From: Asticcacaulis excentricus CB 48
GTDB taxonomy: Bacteria > Pseudomonadota > Alphaproteobacteria > Caulobacterales > Caulobacteraceae
Direction: 5' to 3'
DNA: 64,000 nucleotides
Assembly (NCBI RefSeq): GCF_000175215.2
Contig: NC_014817.1
Location: forward strand, 834,501-898,500
Every line of letters begins with the position of its first letter. Within the stretch, counting starts at the first letter, position 1. The notes under the pieces are model-generated. The model ran no database searches. It saw nothing but the letters and a program-made list of their open reading frames with translations, and had not been told where the DNA came from. Positions 32,001 to 40,366 of this stretch are shown one piece after another. The translations under genes and the position numbers were made by a program.

Positions 32001-32725
32001 CAGGCGCGCGCGACCTTGCGCCTCGCCGGCGGGGCGGCTGAGCGGCTTTTGTTATAGACCATCCCCAACAAACGCCCCCCTACCTGCTCGATCTCGGTTT
32101 TCAGCGCCACCCGCGCATCGATTTCGCCCTCGCCTTCGCTGACCACCAGCACCACACCGTCCATCAGCGGTGCCAGTTTCAGCACGGCATCCGAACGGTC
32201 AAAGGCCGGGGCATCGACCACAATGGCCTGAGCGTGGGTGCGCAGCGCCTGCCAGTAGGAGGATTGCTCAAACAATCGCGCCTTTTGCCCCGGCAGCAGC
32301 AGGTGGTCGCGGATTCGCGTCACCCACATCCGCTTGTCCAGAAAGGGTCGTGCGATCAGGTAATGGCTATCGGGGACAGGCTGTCCCTGCGGGTCCAGTG
32401 CCTTAGGCGACAGTGCAAAGAAGACCGAGCCATCAGGAGAAGCCGACGACACCGGGCCCGGCGGACCAAAACGCGTGGGTTCCTCCAGAACGGCCTCAAG
32501 CTGGGTCTGCTGGCGCAGGTCGGAATCGACCAGCCACACAGGGCGTTTAGCAAAGGCCGCTTCACAGCGCGCATATTCGCGCGCCATGGTCGAGACGCCT
32601 TCCCTACCACAGGCCGACACGAACAGGAGAGCGCGCCCACGACCGCTCTCGGCGGCCTGCGAACCGCCCCTGAGCGCCGCCATTAGATCGGCCATTTCCC
32701 GCGTCAGATCGACCATAGAACTCAA
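32000..32725 (-). CDS. hfsB: Holdfast protein HfsB, degenerate BY-kinase-like ATPase
   Basis: 241 residues, related to the cytoplasmic part of bacterial tyrosine kinases (CpsD/Wzc). The P-loop position reads SACGREGVSTMAREYA and lacks the expected Lys before Ser/Thr. The Walker A'-like VWLVDSDLR is present, and the Walker-B-like strand is AIVVDAPAFDRSD. No C-terminal tyrosine cluster is seen. It probably partners the chain-length protein HfsA without being an active kinase. It overlaps hfsC by 1 nt; the start could also be the ATG 9 nt downstream. Confidence 0.85.
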   Translation of the reverse strand: MSSMVDLTREMADLMAALRGGSQAAESGRGRALLFVSACGREGVSTMAREYARCEAAFAKRPVWLVDSDLRQQTQLEAVLEEPTRFGPPGPVSSASPDGSVFFALSPKALDPQGQPVPDSHYLIARPFLDKRMWVTRIRDHLLLPGQKARLFEQSSYWQALRTHAQAIVVDAPAFDRSDAVLKLAPLMDGVVLVVSEGEGEIDARVALKTEIEQVGGRLLGMVYNKSRSAAPPARRKVARA

Positions 32726-32822
32726 TATGCCGTGTGTGCGAATCGCGCCTTAAAGCGACTACTGGTACCATAAGCCGTTTTGGATCAGAAACCTATGGGT
32801 TGCACGCAGCCCTTTTCTGACA

Positions 32823-32846
32823 AAACCCTGTTTAGTGCGGGTTTTA
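32823..32846 (-). terminator. Weak terminator at the end of hfsA
   Basis: AAAACCC-N10-GGGTTTT on the minus strand overlaps the hfsA stop. It leaves a 118-nt gap before hfsB, which may reduce hfsBC expression relative to hfsA. Confidence 0.4.
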
Positions 32847-34352
32847 CTTGGCTTTGGCTTGCGCCAGCACCGGCAGGCCCAGTGTCTTTGAGGCCATGTC
32901 GGCGCTCAGGAATCCCTTGCGTAAGAAGACACGCGCTAGCCCAGCGCACAGGGCCGTGAAGCCCCCGAACAGGAACGCAAGAATGAAGACGGGTTTTTGC
33001 AGGCTCTTGGCCTTGTCCGGCGGCCGGGCGCGGTTGACGACACGCACTGTGTCCTGCGCCTTTTCGGAGATTTCGCGCGCGGCCTGGGTTTCCTGAATCC
33101 GCTGGGTGAAGCTGGCAATATTGGTCTGCAAGGCGTTCCGTTCGGTAGCCAGGCTGTTGTATTCGGCTTCCATGCCGACCAGCGACTGGAGCTTCTGCGT
33201 CACCTGATCGGCCTGCGCCTGAAGCTGTGTGCGGCGGCCGGAGGTCGCGGCGATTTCCGCCTCCAGTGTCAGCTTCTCGGTCAGAAGCTGCTGATATACC
33301 GGGTTGACGCCGATACGGTGTTCCTTCTCACCGATGGCGCGGCCGGACGCCTGCATCGTCTCCAGCGCCCGGATCTGCTCATCAAGGTCACGCACCGCCG
33401 GAGCGGCGGGCGTATAGCGCGTCAGAAGCTCGGCCCGCTGCTGCTTCAAAGCCAGAATCTTCGACGGCACACTGAGGTCCAGTTGTCGTTCAGTGCTCAT
33501 TTCCGGGGCCTGTTGCCCCAGCCGCGCCGTGATGGCCGACAGACGCGCCCGCGCCGTGGCCAGACCCGCATCCGCCACATATATTTCCGACATCACCGTG
33601 TCATAGAGCTTGGTGTAGGTCGACTTGGCCGCCTGAAAATCGCCCACCCCGTTGCGCAGCAGGAAGTCCTCATAGGTCTGATCCGCCTGACGCAGACGCC
33701 GGTCAAAGGCCGCCTTCTGGTTTTCCAGCAAGGGCGCGGTGACGTCCATGAACACTTCATGGCGATAGGCCTGATAGAGATCAATAATGGTATTGAGGAT
33801 CAGTGCAGCGGCCAGTGGATCCTTGTGCGTGAAGCTGAGGCGCACGATGTTGCTTTGGGGCGCGGTCTCAGTTTTGAGGCCGCTCAGCGTCCTCATTACC
33901 CGCGTATCAGCCTGCGCGCGCTCGATTTCGTTGCGCGGCGCAAAGGTCTTGGGGAAGCTCGGATCAATAGCGTGGTAGCCAAGCTTTTCGATGACACGGT
34001 GCTTCAGTTCGGCGGAGTTGAGGATTTCGACTTCCGACTGCACCACCTCGTCGATGGTGGCGATGGCCCCGCGCGCCGCATCCCCGGCGGCAGGCACATA
34101 AACGTAGTCCTGACCCAGTTGCATGAGCAGCGACGCATCGGCCGTGTAGCTCTTTTTCAGGGTCATGGCAAAACCGGCGCCGACGCCAAAGATGATGGCG
34201 AAGACCAGCAGCATCAGCCACCATTCGCGCAGCAGCAGGCGCAGCATGTCATCCACATCATAGGCGTAGCGTCGCCGCTCGGGCGCGCGGGCACCCCGGC
34301 GCTCGCTGCCTGTGGTCTCCATTTCTTCGCTGTAAACGCCCTGCGCGCGCAT
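32844..34352 (-). CDS. hfsA: Holdfast chain-length regulator HfsA (Wzz-like)
   Basis: 502 residues. First membrane helix at about 43-63 (WLMLLVFAIIFGVGAGFAM), a large periplasmic part rich in coiled coil (about 190-440), and a second helix at about 455-478 (PVFILAFLFGGFTALCAGLARV) after the proline-rich PPDKAKSLQKP block. This is the Wzz/PCP plan. It sets holdfast chain length with HfsB and couples to the exporter HfsD. The start is one of two possible methionines, ten residues apart. Transcribed divergently from hfsD, with CtrA boxes between. Confidence 0.9.
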   Translation of the reverse strand: MRAQGVYSEEMETTGSERRGARAPERRRYAYDVDDMLRLLLREWWLMLLVFAIIFGVGAGFAMTLKKSYTADASLLMQLGQDYVYVPAAGDAARGAIATIDEVVQSEVEILNSAELKHRVIEKLGYHAIDPSFPKTFAPRNEIERAQADTRVMRTLSGLKTETAPQSNIVRLSFTHKDPLAAALILNTIIDLYQAYRHEVFMDVTAPLLENQKAAFDRRLRQADQTYEDFLLRNGVGDFQAAKSTYTKLYDTVMSEIYVADAGLATARARLSAITARLGQQAPEMSTERQLDLSVPSKILALKQQRAELLTRYTPAAPAVRDLDEQIRALETMQASGRAIGEKEHRIGVNPVYQQLLTEKLTLEAEIAATSGRRTQLQAQADQVTQKLQSLVGMEAEYNSLATERNALQTNIASFTQRIQETQAAREISEKAQDTVRVVNRARPPDKAKSLQKPVFILAFLFGGFTALCAGLARVFLRKGFLSADMASKTLGLPVLAQAKAK

Positions 34353-34458
34353 TCAGCCCCAAACCCTTTCACATCACCTGGTTCTTTGTATGCCAGTAAA
34401 AACCACGATTCGGACGCTACGCCTCCGATCTGTCTGTGAGAAGTTTCTATCCGAGGCA

Positions 34459-34473
34459 TTAACCAACCGTTAC
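34459..34473. promoter_or_regulatory. CtrA-like box TTAA-N7-TTAC
   Basis: TTAACCAACCGTTAC in the hfsA-hfsD gap, one mismatch to the full consensus, 6 nt from the perfect site. Confidence 0.45.
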
Positions 34474-34478
34474 CCATT

Positions 34479-34493
34479 TTAAACGAAGGTTAA
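34479..34493. promoter_or_regulatory. CtrA box TTAA-N7-TTAA in the hfsA-hfsD region
   Basis: TTAAACGAAGGTTAA is a perfect full-site match, 27 nt before the hfsD start codon and 126 nt before that of hfsA. It fits known cell-cycle control of holdfast genes. Confidence 0.7.
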
Positions 34494-34520
34494 GACGGAC
34501 TGAATTTTGTGGACGCCCCC

Positions 34521-35234
34521 ATGCTCAGCAAACGCGCCTTGATGTTGGGACTGACCGGAATGGGCCTCTGTGCCCTGATGGCGGCCACTGCGGCACAGGC
34601 GGCGCGTGCCCCCGAAGCGACCCCCATACGTTTTTCGCAATGGACGGACGAAGACCCGCCCTATCTGTTCTATCCGACGGACAAGCTGGAGATTCAGGTG
34701 CCGGGCGCGCCGGAACTCAGTCGGACGACGCAGGTCGGTCAGGATGGCCGTATCACCCTGCCCCTCGTCGGGCAGGTCATGGCCGCATATAAAAGTGTGC
34801 CGGACTTACAAACGGAAATCACCGAGCTGTACCGGCCCTATCTGCGCCACCCCGAAGTGACGGTCTTCCCCGGCGACACGGGCAATACGCGCGTACTGGT
34901 CGGTGGCGAGGTGCGCAGTCCCGGCTGGGTTGAAATGCCGGGCGATTTTGACGCCCTGTCGGCCGCGCTGGCGGCGGGCGGCTTTACCAATGCCGCCAAA
35001 TCGCAGCAGGTGCTGATCCTGCGTCGCGGTCTGGACGGGACGATCATGCAAAGGCTGATCGACCTCAAAAGCCCACTGAATGGCAAGGCCTCAATGGCCG
35101 TCGCCCTTCGCCGTCACGACATCATTTTTGTACCCAAGACCCGTATCGCCAAGGCCGGCGTGTGGGTCGAACAGAACATCAACAATATTGTCCCGGCAGG
35201 GATCATGAACTGGCTGCTCTATAGCCAGAATTAG
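34521..35234 (+). CDS. hfsD: Holdfast polysaccharide export protein HfsD (Wza-like)
   Basis: 237 residues with a signal peptide ending near AAQA (residue ~27). The polysaccharide-export domain has PYLFYPTDKLEIQVPGAPELSRTTQVGQDGRITLPLVG, then a SLBB domain (VLVGGEVRSPGWVEMPG). It is much shorter than E. coli Wza (379 aa), lacking its extra SLBB domain, and has no obvious lipobox. It forms the outer-membrane passage for holdfast. The ATG at 34521 is preferred to a GTG 12 nt upstream. It overlaps the stop of the convergent Sel1-like gene. Confidence 0.9.
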   Translation: MLSKRALMLGLTGMGLCALMAATAAQAARAPEATPIRFSQWTDEDPPYLFYPTDKLEIQVPGAPELSRTTQVGQDGRITLPLVGQVMAAYKSVPDLQTEITELYRPYLRHPEVTVFPGDTGNTRVLVGGEVRSPGWVEMPGDFDALSAALAAGGFTNAAKSQQVLILRRGLDGTIMQRLIDLKSPLNGKASMAVALRRHDIIFVPKTRIAKAGVWVEQNINNIVPAGIMNWLLYSQN

Positions 35235-35503
35235 GCCGCGTAGCGGGTGTGGCCCTGATCCAGCCAGCGGCGGGCCGCCTTCTGGGCTTCGGCGACGTCT
35301 TCGCGTTCCATTTCCTTCGACAGCTCACGGCGGTAAAGCGTCGCTTCCATCGAACCGCGCATCGAAGCGAGGTTGAACATCATGTGCGCCGAAATCAGGT
35401 CCACGGGCGCACCGTTCTGACCGGTGGAATACATCATGCCGAGCTTGAACAGGTCATCACCGTTCATATCCGGTGTCGGCAGAGGCAGGGTTTCGTTCGT
35501 CAT
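35231..35503 (-). CDS. Sel1-like repeat small protein
   Basis: 90 residues from ATG 35503. The segment DLFKLGMMYSTGQNGAPVDLISAHMMFNLASMRGSMEA is one Sel1-like (TPR-like) helix pair, followed by a charged helix with KEMEREDVAEAQKAARRW. No signal peptide. Such proteins mediate protein contacts. It lies next to the holdfast locus and its stop overlaps hfsD by 4 nt on the opposite strand, but a role in holdfast is only inferred. Confidence 0.8.
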   Translation of the reverse strand: MTNETLPLPTPDMNGDDLFKLGMMYSTGQNGAPVDLISAHMMFNLASMRGSMEATLYRRELSKEMEREDVAEAQKAARRWLDQGHTRYAA

Positions 35504-35572
35504 TTTCGTCTCCGCGCCTTTTGCGCGGCCCCCGAAATCAAGTGGTCGATAAGCCGAGTTTTCCACCGCCAA

Positions 35573-35943
35573 GTGAAATTAAAGTTAACGCTGATATTTA
35601 CTGTGAATTTTTTATGTAAAATTTGAATTAACATTAATTATTGCATTAATAATTTAAGTAATTATTGTTACTTATTCAAAAATATTTGAGTTCAATTTGA
35701 TAACATTTGATAAATTTTCAAATAATTGCAAATTTCCATTCCGGATCGCGCGTTAACACCTGAATTTAGAATCAATGAAGCGGCTGACTCAGCTTGGCGC
35801 TGTCAGCGGGGCGACCTGACCGATACCTGCGCGGTTTCGTTCAGTTTCAGTTCAGCCAGACCGGCGCATAGTGAAAGCAATCGGAGAAAAGCGTCTCCGT
35901 CCATGCGTAGGGCGGCAAAAAAATCGCCGTCATCGAGGAAACC
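35573..35943. other. A/T-rich intergenic island
   Basis: About 170 nt (35573-35745) are strikingly A/T-rich, with runs such as AATTATTGCATTAATAATT and TAAGTAATTATTGTTACTTA that form small inverted repeats. Many TTAA tetramers occur but no TTAA-N7-TTAA pair. The remainder (35746-35943) is normal composition and leads to the next gene. No ORF or RNA is recognised. Confidence 0.6.
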
Positions 35944-37014
35944 ATGACTTACCGGTCTTCCAAATCCCTGAGACTGAGCGCCACAGCCCTGAGCGCGGTC
36001 ATCGCCCTGTCTCTTCCCCTGTCGTCGGCCCCGGCCTTTGCCGGCACCTATCAACCGGCGCAACGCAATCTGGATCAGCGCAGCGAGGCCCCGCCGGCGC
36101 CGCAGCCGCGTCCGCAGGTGAGCGAACCGCGTGCAGAACGCGGTGACCGAGGGGGTGATCGTGGAGGCGACCGCGGCAGTGACCGGGGTGGCGAGCGCGG
36201 CCCGCGCGGCGGCGGTGAGTCACGCGGTGACACTGGCGGTGGCTGGAACCGCGGTGACACTCCGCGCAACACCACTACGGGCAGCGGCTGGAACCGTCAG
36301 CCGGGTCAGGACAATACGGCCGGACGCCCGGATCGTACCCCCGGCGGCAATGCGGGGGGCAACACCGGCGGCTGGCAAGGTCCCCCCGACCGTATTGACA
36401 GCCGTCCGGAGACGCGACCTGAGACGCGACCTGAAACACGTCCGGAAACCCGGCCCGGTAATGACGGGCGCTGGAACGGCGGGCGCGACACCACGCCCGG
36501 CGGCTGGACCGGCAACCGCGGTAACGACAACCGGGGCGGCTGGGACAATCGCGGCGGAAATTCGGGTCGCAATGATCGTAATGAGCGCGATTGGGGCCGT
36601 AATGACCGCAATGATCGTGACCGTGGCGGCTGGGACAACCGGGGCCGCAATAATGACAGCCGCTATAGTGGCGGCTGGGACGGTCATGACTCTGACCGCA
36701 ACGGCTGGTCGTCGCGCCACGCCTATAACTGGCGCACGCATCGCGATTTCCGTTCCTATACGGGGGTGCGCATAGGCTTCTATTTCGCCCCGCGTTACGG
36801 CTATTACCGCGTGCCGAGCGAGTATTACGGCTATCGCTACGACTATGGCGACTACCTGCCGCGCTACTTCTACAGCTATCGCGTCTATGACCCGGACTTC
36901 TATTTCCTACCGCGCAAGCCCTATGGCTGCGAATACTATTTCGTGGGCAGCGACATTGTTCTGGTCGATCTGCGCACCGGTCGTATCATCGACGTCTTTT
37001 ACGACGTGTTCTGA
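35944..37014 (+). CDS. Secreted Arg/Gly-rich protein with RcnB-like C-terminus
   Basis: 356 residues. Signal peptide ends near AFAG (residue ~34). Residues about 60-260 are low complexity, dominated by Arg, Gly, Asp, Asn, with GDRGGDRGG and PETR tandem repeats (RPETRPETRPETRPE). The folded C-terminus (about 265-356) has WRTHRDFRSYTGVRIGFYFAPRYGYY and YYFVGSDIVLVDLRTGRIIDV, typical of RcnB-like periplasmic proteins. Function unknown; a cationic, unfolded envelope protein. The repeats are encoded by near-identical codons, so copy number may vary. Confidence 0.85.
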   Translation: MTYRSSKSLRLSATALSAVIALSLPLSSAPAFAGTYQPAQRNLDQRSEAPPAPQPRPQVSEPRAERGDRGGDRGGDRGSDRGGERGPRGGGESRGDTGGGWNRGDTPRNTTTGSGWNRQPGQDNTAGRPDRTPGGNAGGNTGGWQGPPDRIDSRPETRPETRPETRPETRPGNDGRWNGGRDTTPGGWTGNRGNDNRGGWDNRGGNSGRNDRNERDWGRNDRNDRDRGGWDNRGRNNDSRYSGGWDGHDSDRNGWSSRHAYNWRTHRDFRSYTGVRIGFYFAPRYGYYRVPSEYYGYRYDYGDYLPRYFYSYRVYDPDFYFLPRKPYGCEYYFVGSDIVLVDLRTGRIIDVFYDVF

Positions 37015-37040
37015 TCCGGCGCTCAGACTCAATAGGCCAG

Positions 37041-37070
37041 CCCCCTCCGGTCCTGCCGGAGGGGTTTTTT
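37041..37070 (+). terminator. Terminator after the RcnB-like gene
   Basis: CCCCTCCGG-N5-CCGGAGGGG followed by TTTTTT. Confidence 0.9.
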
Positions 37071-37187
37071 ATGCCCGCCTTACATAGACGCTTCTGCCTT
37101 CCGTTCCTGAGCTTATCTTTCCGGCACATTTCAGCCCGAAAACCGACGTTTCCTGACGGGGTGGACAACCCTTGTGAGGACAGCCCC

Positions 37188-37637
37188 ATGAAACGCGCAC
37201 TTCTTCTTTCCGTATCCCTGATGGCCGCTGCGGCCGCCCTGCCCGCCTCGGCCCAGCTTCTGGGTGGTCAGGGCAGCGTCACCGGCGGCCTGACCGGTCA
37301 GGTGGACAGCACGCAATCCAGCGTCGGCGGCAGCCTGGGGGCGCAGGGCCAGATCGGCGTCGATGCATCCTCCACGATCGACAGCGCCACCGGCACCGCT
37401 CAGGACGCAGCTACCCGCGCCCGCTCCGGCGTCGAAACCACCGCCAACTCGGCCTATAATGCCGCCCATAAGGCCAAGCATAAGCCACAGACAACCACAC
37501 AGTCCGCGGTGAACAGCGCCGCGCAGGCCGCGCCTTCGACCGAAGCCAATGCCAGCGTCTCCGGCAATGCCAGTGTCAGCAGCGACGGTGCCTCGGCTCA
37601 GGTCGGCGCCCAAAGCGACGCCAAGGTCGAGAAGTAA
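37188..37637 (+). CDS. Small secreted Ala/Ser/Gln-rich protein
   Basis: 149 residues from ATG 37188, with a signal peptide ending near ASAQ (residue ~23). The mature part is low complexity with GGQGSVTGGLTGQV repeats, a helical AQDAATRARSGVETTANSAYNAAHKAK stretch, then Ser/Ala repeats (NASVSGNASVSSDG). No catalytic motif is seen. Such proteins are common and fast-evolving in Caulobacterales; the role is unknown. Upstream extension to 37071 is unlikely since it runs through the preceding terminator. Confidence 0.75.
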   Translation: MKRALLLSVSLMAAAAALPASAQLLGGQGSVTGGLTGQVDSTQSSVGGSLGAQGQIGVDASSTIDSATGTAQDAATRARSGVETTANSAYNAAHKAKHKPQTTTQSAVNSAAQAAPSTEANASVSGNASVSSDGASAQVGAQSDAKVEK

Positions 37638-37655
37638 CCTCACGCACAGGCCCAT

Positions 37656-37696
37656 AAAAAAAAACGCCTCCGGATGCTCCGGAGGCGTTTTTTTTT
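37656..37696. terminator. Bidirectional terminator, convergent genes
   Basis: AAAAAAAACGCCTCCGG-atg-CTCCGGAGGCGTTTTTTTTT, ending transcription from both sides. Confidence 0.95.
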
Positions 37697-37699
37697 ACA

Positions 37700-39088
37700 T
37701 CAGGCCCTGGCCATCCCAATCAGCGCCTTCCAGCTAAACTTGCCGCCGCCCAGTGCGCCCTGCTTGAAGGCGCGGGCCCCCAGCCGGATCATCAGCCACG
37801 CCATAGCTCCCATGCCGGCCAGTGTCGCCAGAATCTCCCACCACGGCGCGCCACCCAAAACGCGCAGCGGCATCAGGAAGGGCGTGAACAGCGGCACCCA
37901 GGACAGGTAGCGGATCAGCGGCAGGTCGGGCGACATCAGCGCCGCCTGAAGGCTCATCATCGGGATCATAAGCACCACCACGATCGGCCCCATGATCGCC
38001 TGCGCTTCTTTCTGCGTCTCACAGAAGGAACCGATAGCGATAAAGGTGATGCCGTACATCAGATAGCCACCGACAAAAAACAGCAGCATGGGCACGATGG
38101 CTTCGACCTTGAACACCGCGCCCGCCAACACGTGCACATTGTTCATCATCTCCGGCGGCATAAAGGCCAGCCCGTAGCCCATAATGCCGGCGGCCACCGC
38201 GCTCCATAGCCCGGCCACCGTCAGCAGCACCATGAACACGCCCAGCACCTTACCAACCAGCAGGCTGCTGGCCGGGGCTGAGGTCAAAAGCACCTCCAGC
38301 ACGCGTGAGGATTTTTCTTCGATCACCCCCGACAGCAGGATGACCGAAGACGAGAAAATCGACATCCAGGTGAGGTAGCTGAGGACGATGCCGACAAAGT
38401 GCGGGCCGTTTTCTTTCAGCGACTCGGTAAAGGACGCCTTGTCATCGGCACCGGCGGCGGCAATGGCCGGGGTTAGGCTGCTGATCTCGGCCCGCGTCTC
38501 ACGCAAGGCGGTGGCGACCTGCGGGTCCACGCCCTTTTGTTTGGCCAGATAGGCCGATTGCAGGGCGTGCAGGTCCCAGCGCAGATAGGTTTCCAGTGAT
38601 TTGCCCTTGGTCTGCGACGACCACAGGTGGAAGGCCAGATGCGGTTCAGGCGTCTTTGCGACATAGGCGACGATCACCTGATCGACGCTGCGGTTTTCCG
38701 CCTGCATCAGTTGCGACAGGCGCGCCTCGGCGGCCGCCAGTGTCATGTCCGGCGTCAGTCCTTCCGGCAACGGGACGGCCTGATAGTCACGGCGACTGGC
38801 CATCTGGCGCAGGGCCTGACGCGCCGAAACGCTGGGGGCCGCCTCGTGCAGAGCGGCGACGGCAGGGTCCGGCCTATCCAGCAGGGCCTGCAAGGCCGGG
38901 GTCAGGTTTTCGCCGCTGAGGTCGAGGATGGCGACGCGGCTGGCCTCTTCGCCACCGCTGCGGCTCATCAGTATGGGAATAAACACCGATCCGGCCATCA
39001 GCACGGGCAGGACCAGCAGAGACAGCCAGAAGCCGACCGTCTTGACGAAGGCGAGATATTCGCGGCGCGCGATCAGCAGCGTCTTCAT
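37700..39088 (-). CDS. ABC-2 type exporter permease (NatB-like)
   Basis: 462 residues. One membrane helix at about 18-38 (FWLSLLVLPVLMAGSVFIPIL), a large periplasmic domain (about 40-240), then five or six helices in the C-terminal half with SGVIEEKSSRVLEVLLTSAPASSLLVGKVLGV, the ABC-2 coupling block. It resembles NatB sodium-export permeases. It overlaps its ATPase gene by 4 nt, so the pair is one operon. Confidence 0.9.
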   Translation of the reverse strand: MKTLLIARREYLAFVKTVGFWLSLLVLPVLMAGSVFIPILMSRSGGEEASRVAILDLSGENLTPALQALLDRPDPAVAALHEAAPSVSARQALRQMASRRDYQAVPLPEGLTPDMTLAAAEARLSQLMQAENRSVDQVIVAYVAKTPEPHLAFHLWSSQTKGKSLETYLRWDLHALQSAYLAKQKGVDPQVATALRETRAEISSLTPAIAAAGADDKASFTESLKENGPHFVGIVLSYLTWMSIFSSSVILLSGVIEEKSSRVLEVLLTSAPASSLLVGKVLGVFMVLLTVAGLWSAVAAGIMGYGLAFMPPEMMNNVHVLAGAVFKVEAIVPMLLFFVGGYLMYGITFIAIGSFCETQKEAQAIMGPIVVVLMIPMMSLQAALMSPDLPLIRYLSWVPLFTPFLMPLRVLGGAPWWEILATLAGMGAMAWLMIRLGARAFKQGALGGGKFSWKALIGMARA

Positions 39089-40014
39089 GTCGGTTCTCCG
39101 CCATTGGTCAGGACAATAAAGGCGTCGTGCAGGGTCGGCTCATGCGCTTCGAAGCGGCGCACATCCAACCCGCCGACCAGCACCGTCTTCAGCGCCTCAT
39201 TGGGCGTGACACCGGGCAGGAAGCGCAGACGCCAGCGGCAGGCACCCTCTTCGCCTGCGCCGGCGTCGATCACTTCGGACACGCCGGGCAGACCGGTGAC
39301 TTGCTCACGGGTCAGTGCCCCTTCCAGTTCCAAATAGCGCGGCGCACGTTCGCGTGCCTGACGCAGCGTGCCTTCGAACACCTTGCGCCCCTTGGTCAGC
39401 ATGACGACGTTTTCGCACAGGCGCTCGGCATGGGCCATAACGTGGGTGGAAAAGAGCACGGTCGCGCCCCGCTTGGCCAGGTCGCGGATCATGTCCTCCA
39501 GCCCCTGCTGATTGACCGGATCAAGCCCTGAAAACGGCTCATCGAGGATGACCAGTTCCGGTTCGTGGACCAGACAGCCGATCAGCTGCACCTTCTGCGA
39601 CATGCCCTTCGAAAGGGACTTGATCGGCTTATACATAAATTCGCCGAGGCCCTGCGCCGTCAGAAGCTCAATCGCCTTCTTGCGCGACGCCGAGGCCTTC
39701 ATGCCTTTCAGCCCGCCCAGAAAGACGATCATGTCCACGGGTGACATCTTGCGATACAAGCCGCGTTCTTCGGGCAGGAAGCCGATGCGGTCGAGCACCT
39801 TGGCGCCCTCACCGCCCAGCACGCTTATGGTCCCGGCGCTCGGCTGCGACAGACCCAGCATCATGCGCACGCTCGACGTCTTGCCCGCGCCGTTCGGCCC
39901 CAGGAAGCCACAGATCGAGCCGCGCGGCACGCGAAAGCTCAGATCCTGCACCGCGGCGAAGTCGCCGTAATATTTGCTTACCCCCTCAAGACTGAGGGCA
40001 TAGTCGGACGCCAT
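39085..40014 (-). CDS. ABC transporter ATP-binding protein (NatA-like)
   Basis: 309 residues. Walker A is GPNGAGKTSS; the signature motif is LSKGMSQKVQ, Walker B is LVILDEPFSGLDPV, and the switch His is in FSTHVMAHAE. A C-terminal accessory domain follows (about 220-309), as in NatA. The start is at MASDYAL, set by homology; the longer frame begins in an unlikely leader. It drives the ABC-2 permease encoded next to it; the cargo is unknown. Confidence 0.93.
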   Translation of the reverse strand: MASDYALSLEGVSKYYGDFAAVQDLSFRVPRGSICGFLGPNGAGKTSSVRMMLGLSQPSAGTISVLGGEGAKVLDRIGFLPEERGLYRKMSPVDMIVFLGGLKGMKASASRKKAIELLTAQGLGEFMYKPIKSLSKGMSQKVQLIGCLVHEPELVILDEPFSGLDPVNQQGLEDMIRDLAKRGATVLFSTHVMAHAERLCENVVMLTKGRKVFEGTLRQARERAPRYLELEGALTREQVTGLPGVSEVIDAGAGEEGACRWRLRFLPGVTPNEALKTVLVGGLDVRRFEAHEPTLHDAFIVLTNGGEPT

Positions 40015-40366
40015 ACGGTCCCCCTTTTGTTTAAGGCACATTCTCACGCACAGGTCGGTGGCGCAAGGGCACGCTGGGGATAAGAGGCTGAGGCCATTGG
40101 AAACGCATAAGACACATTGCGGACACGTCAGGAGGGCCTCAGTGGTGTGACCGGTTGTGTAAGTGCCCGATGCGGCTCTGAGGCGTTTCGGGCGCAAAAT
40201 GAGGAAAATTAAGCGTCTTTTTATGCCGCGCATAAAGAAGATAAGCCGGGGCTAAAGGCGGGGCTGCGGTTTGCAAGGGCGGTAAAATTGAGAAACCGGC
40301 GCGGGGGTGAGAGAGTCAGGATCAGGTTCAACACCAGAGTTTCACCCCCATCTCCTGAGGACCATC
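40015..40366. other. Divergent promoter gap (about 350 nt)
   Basis: Lies between the ATPase gene (minus) and the small secreted protein gene (plus). It must hold both promoters, but I see no box I can name, no palindrome of note and no credible short gene. Confidence 0.5.

Noticed and set aside
36400..36460. CRISPR-like short repeats in the RcnB-like gene
   Set aside because: The repeats are in-frame tandem PETR codons without spacers.
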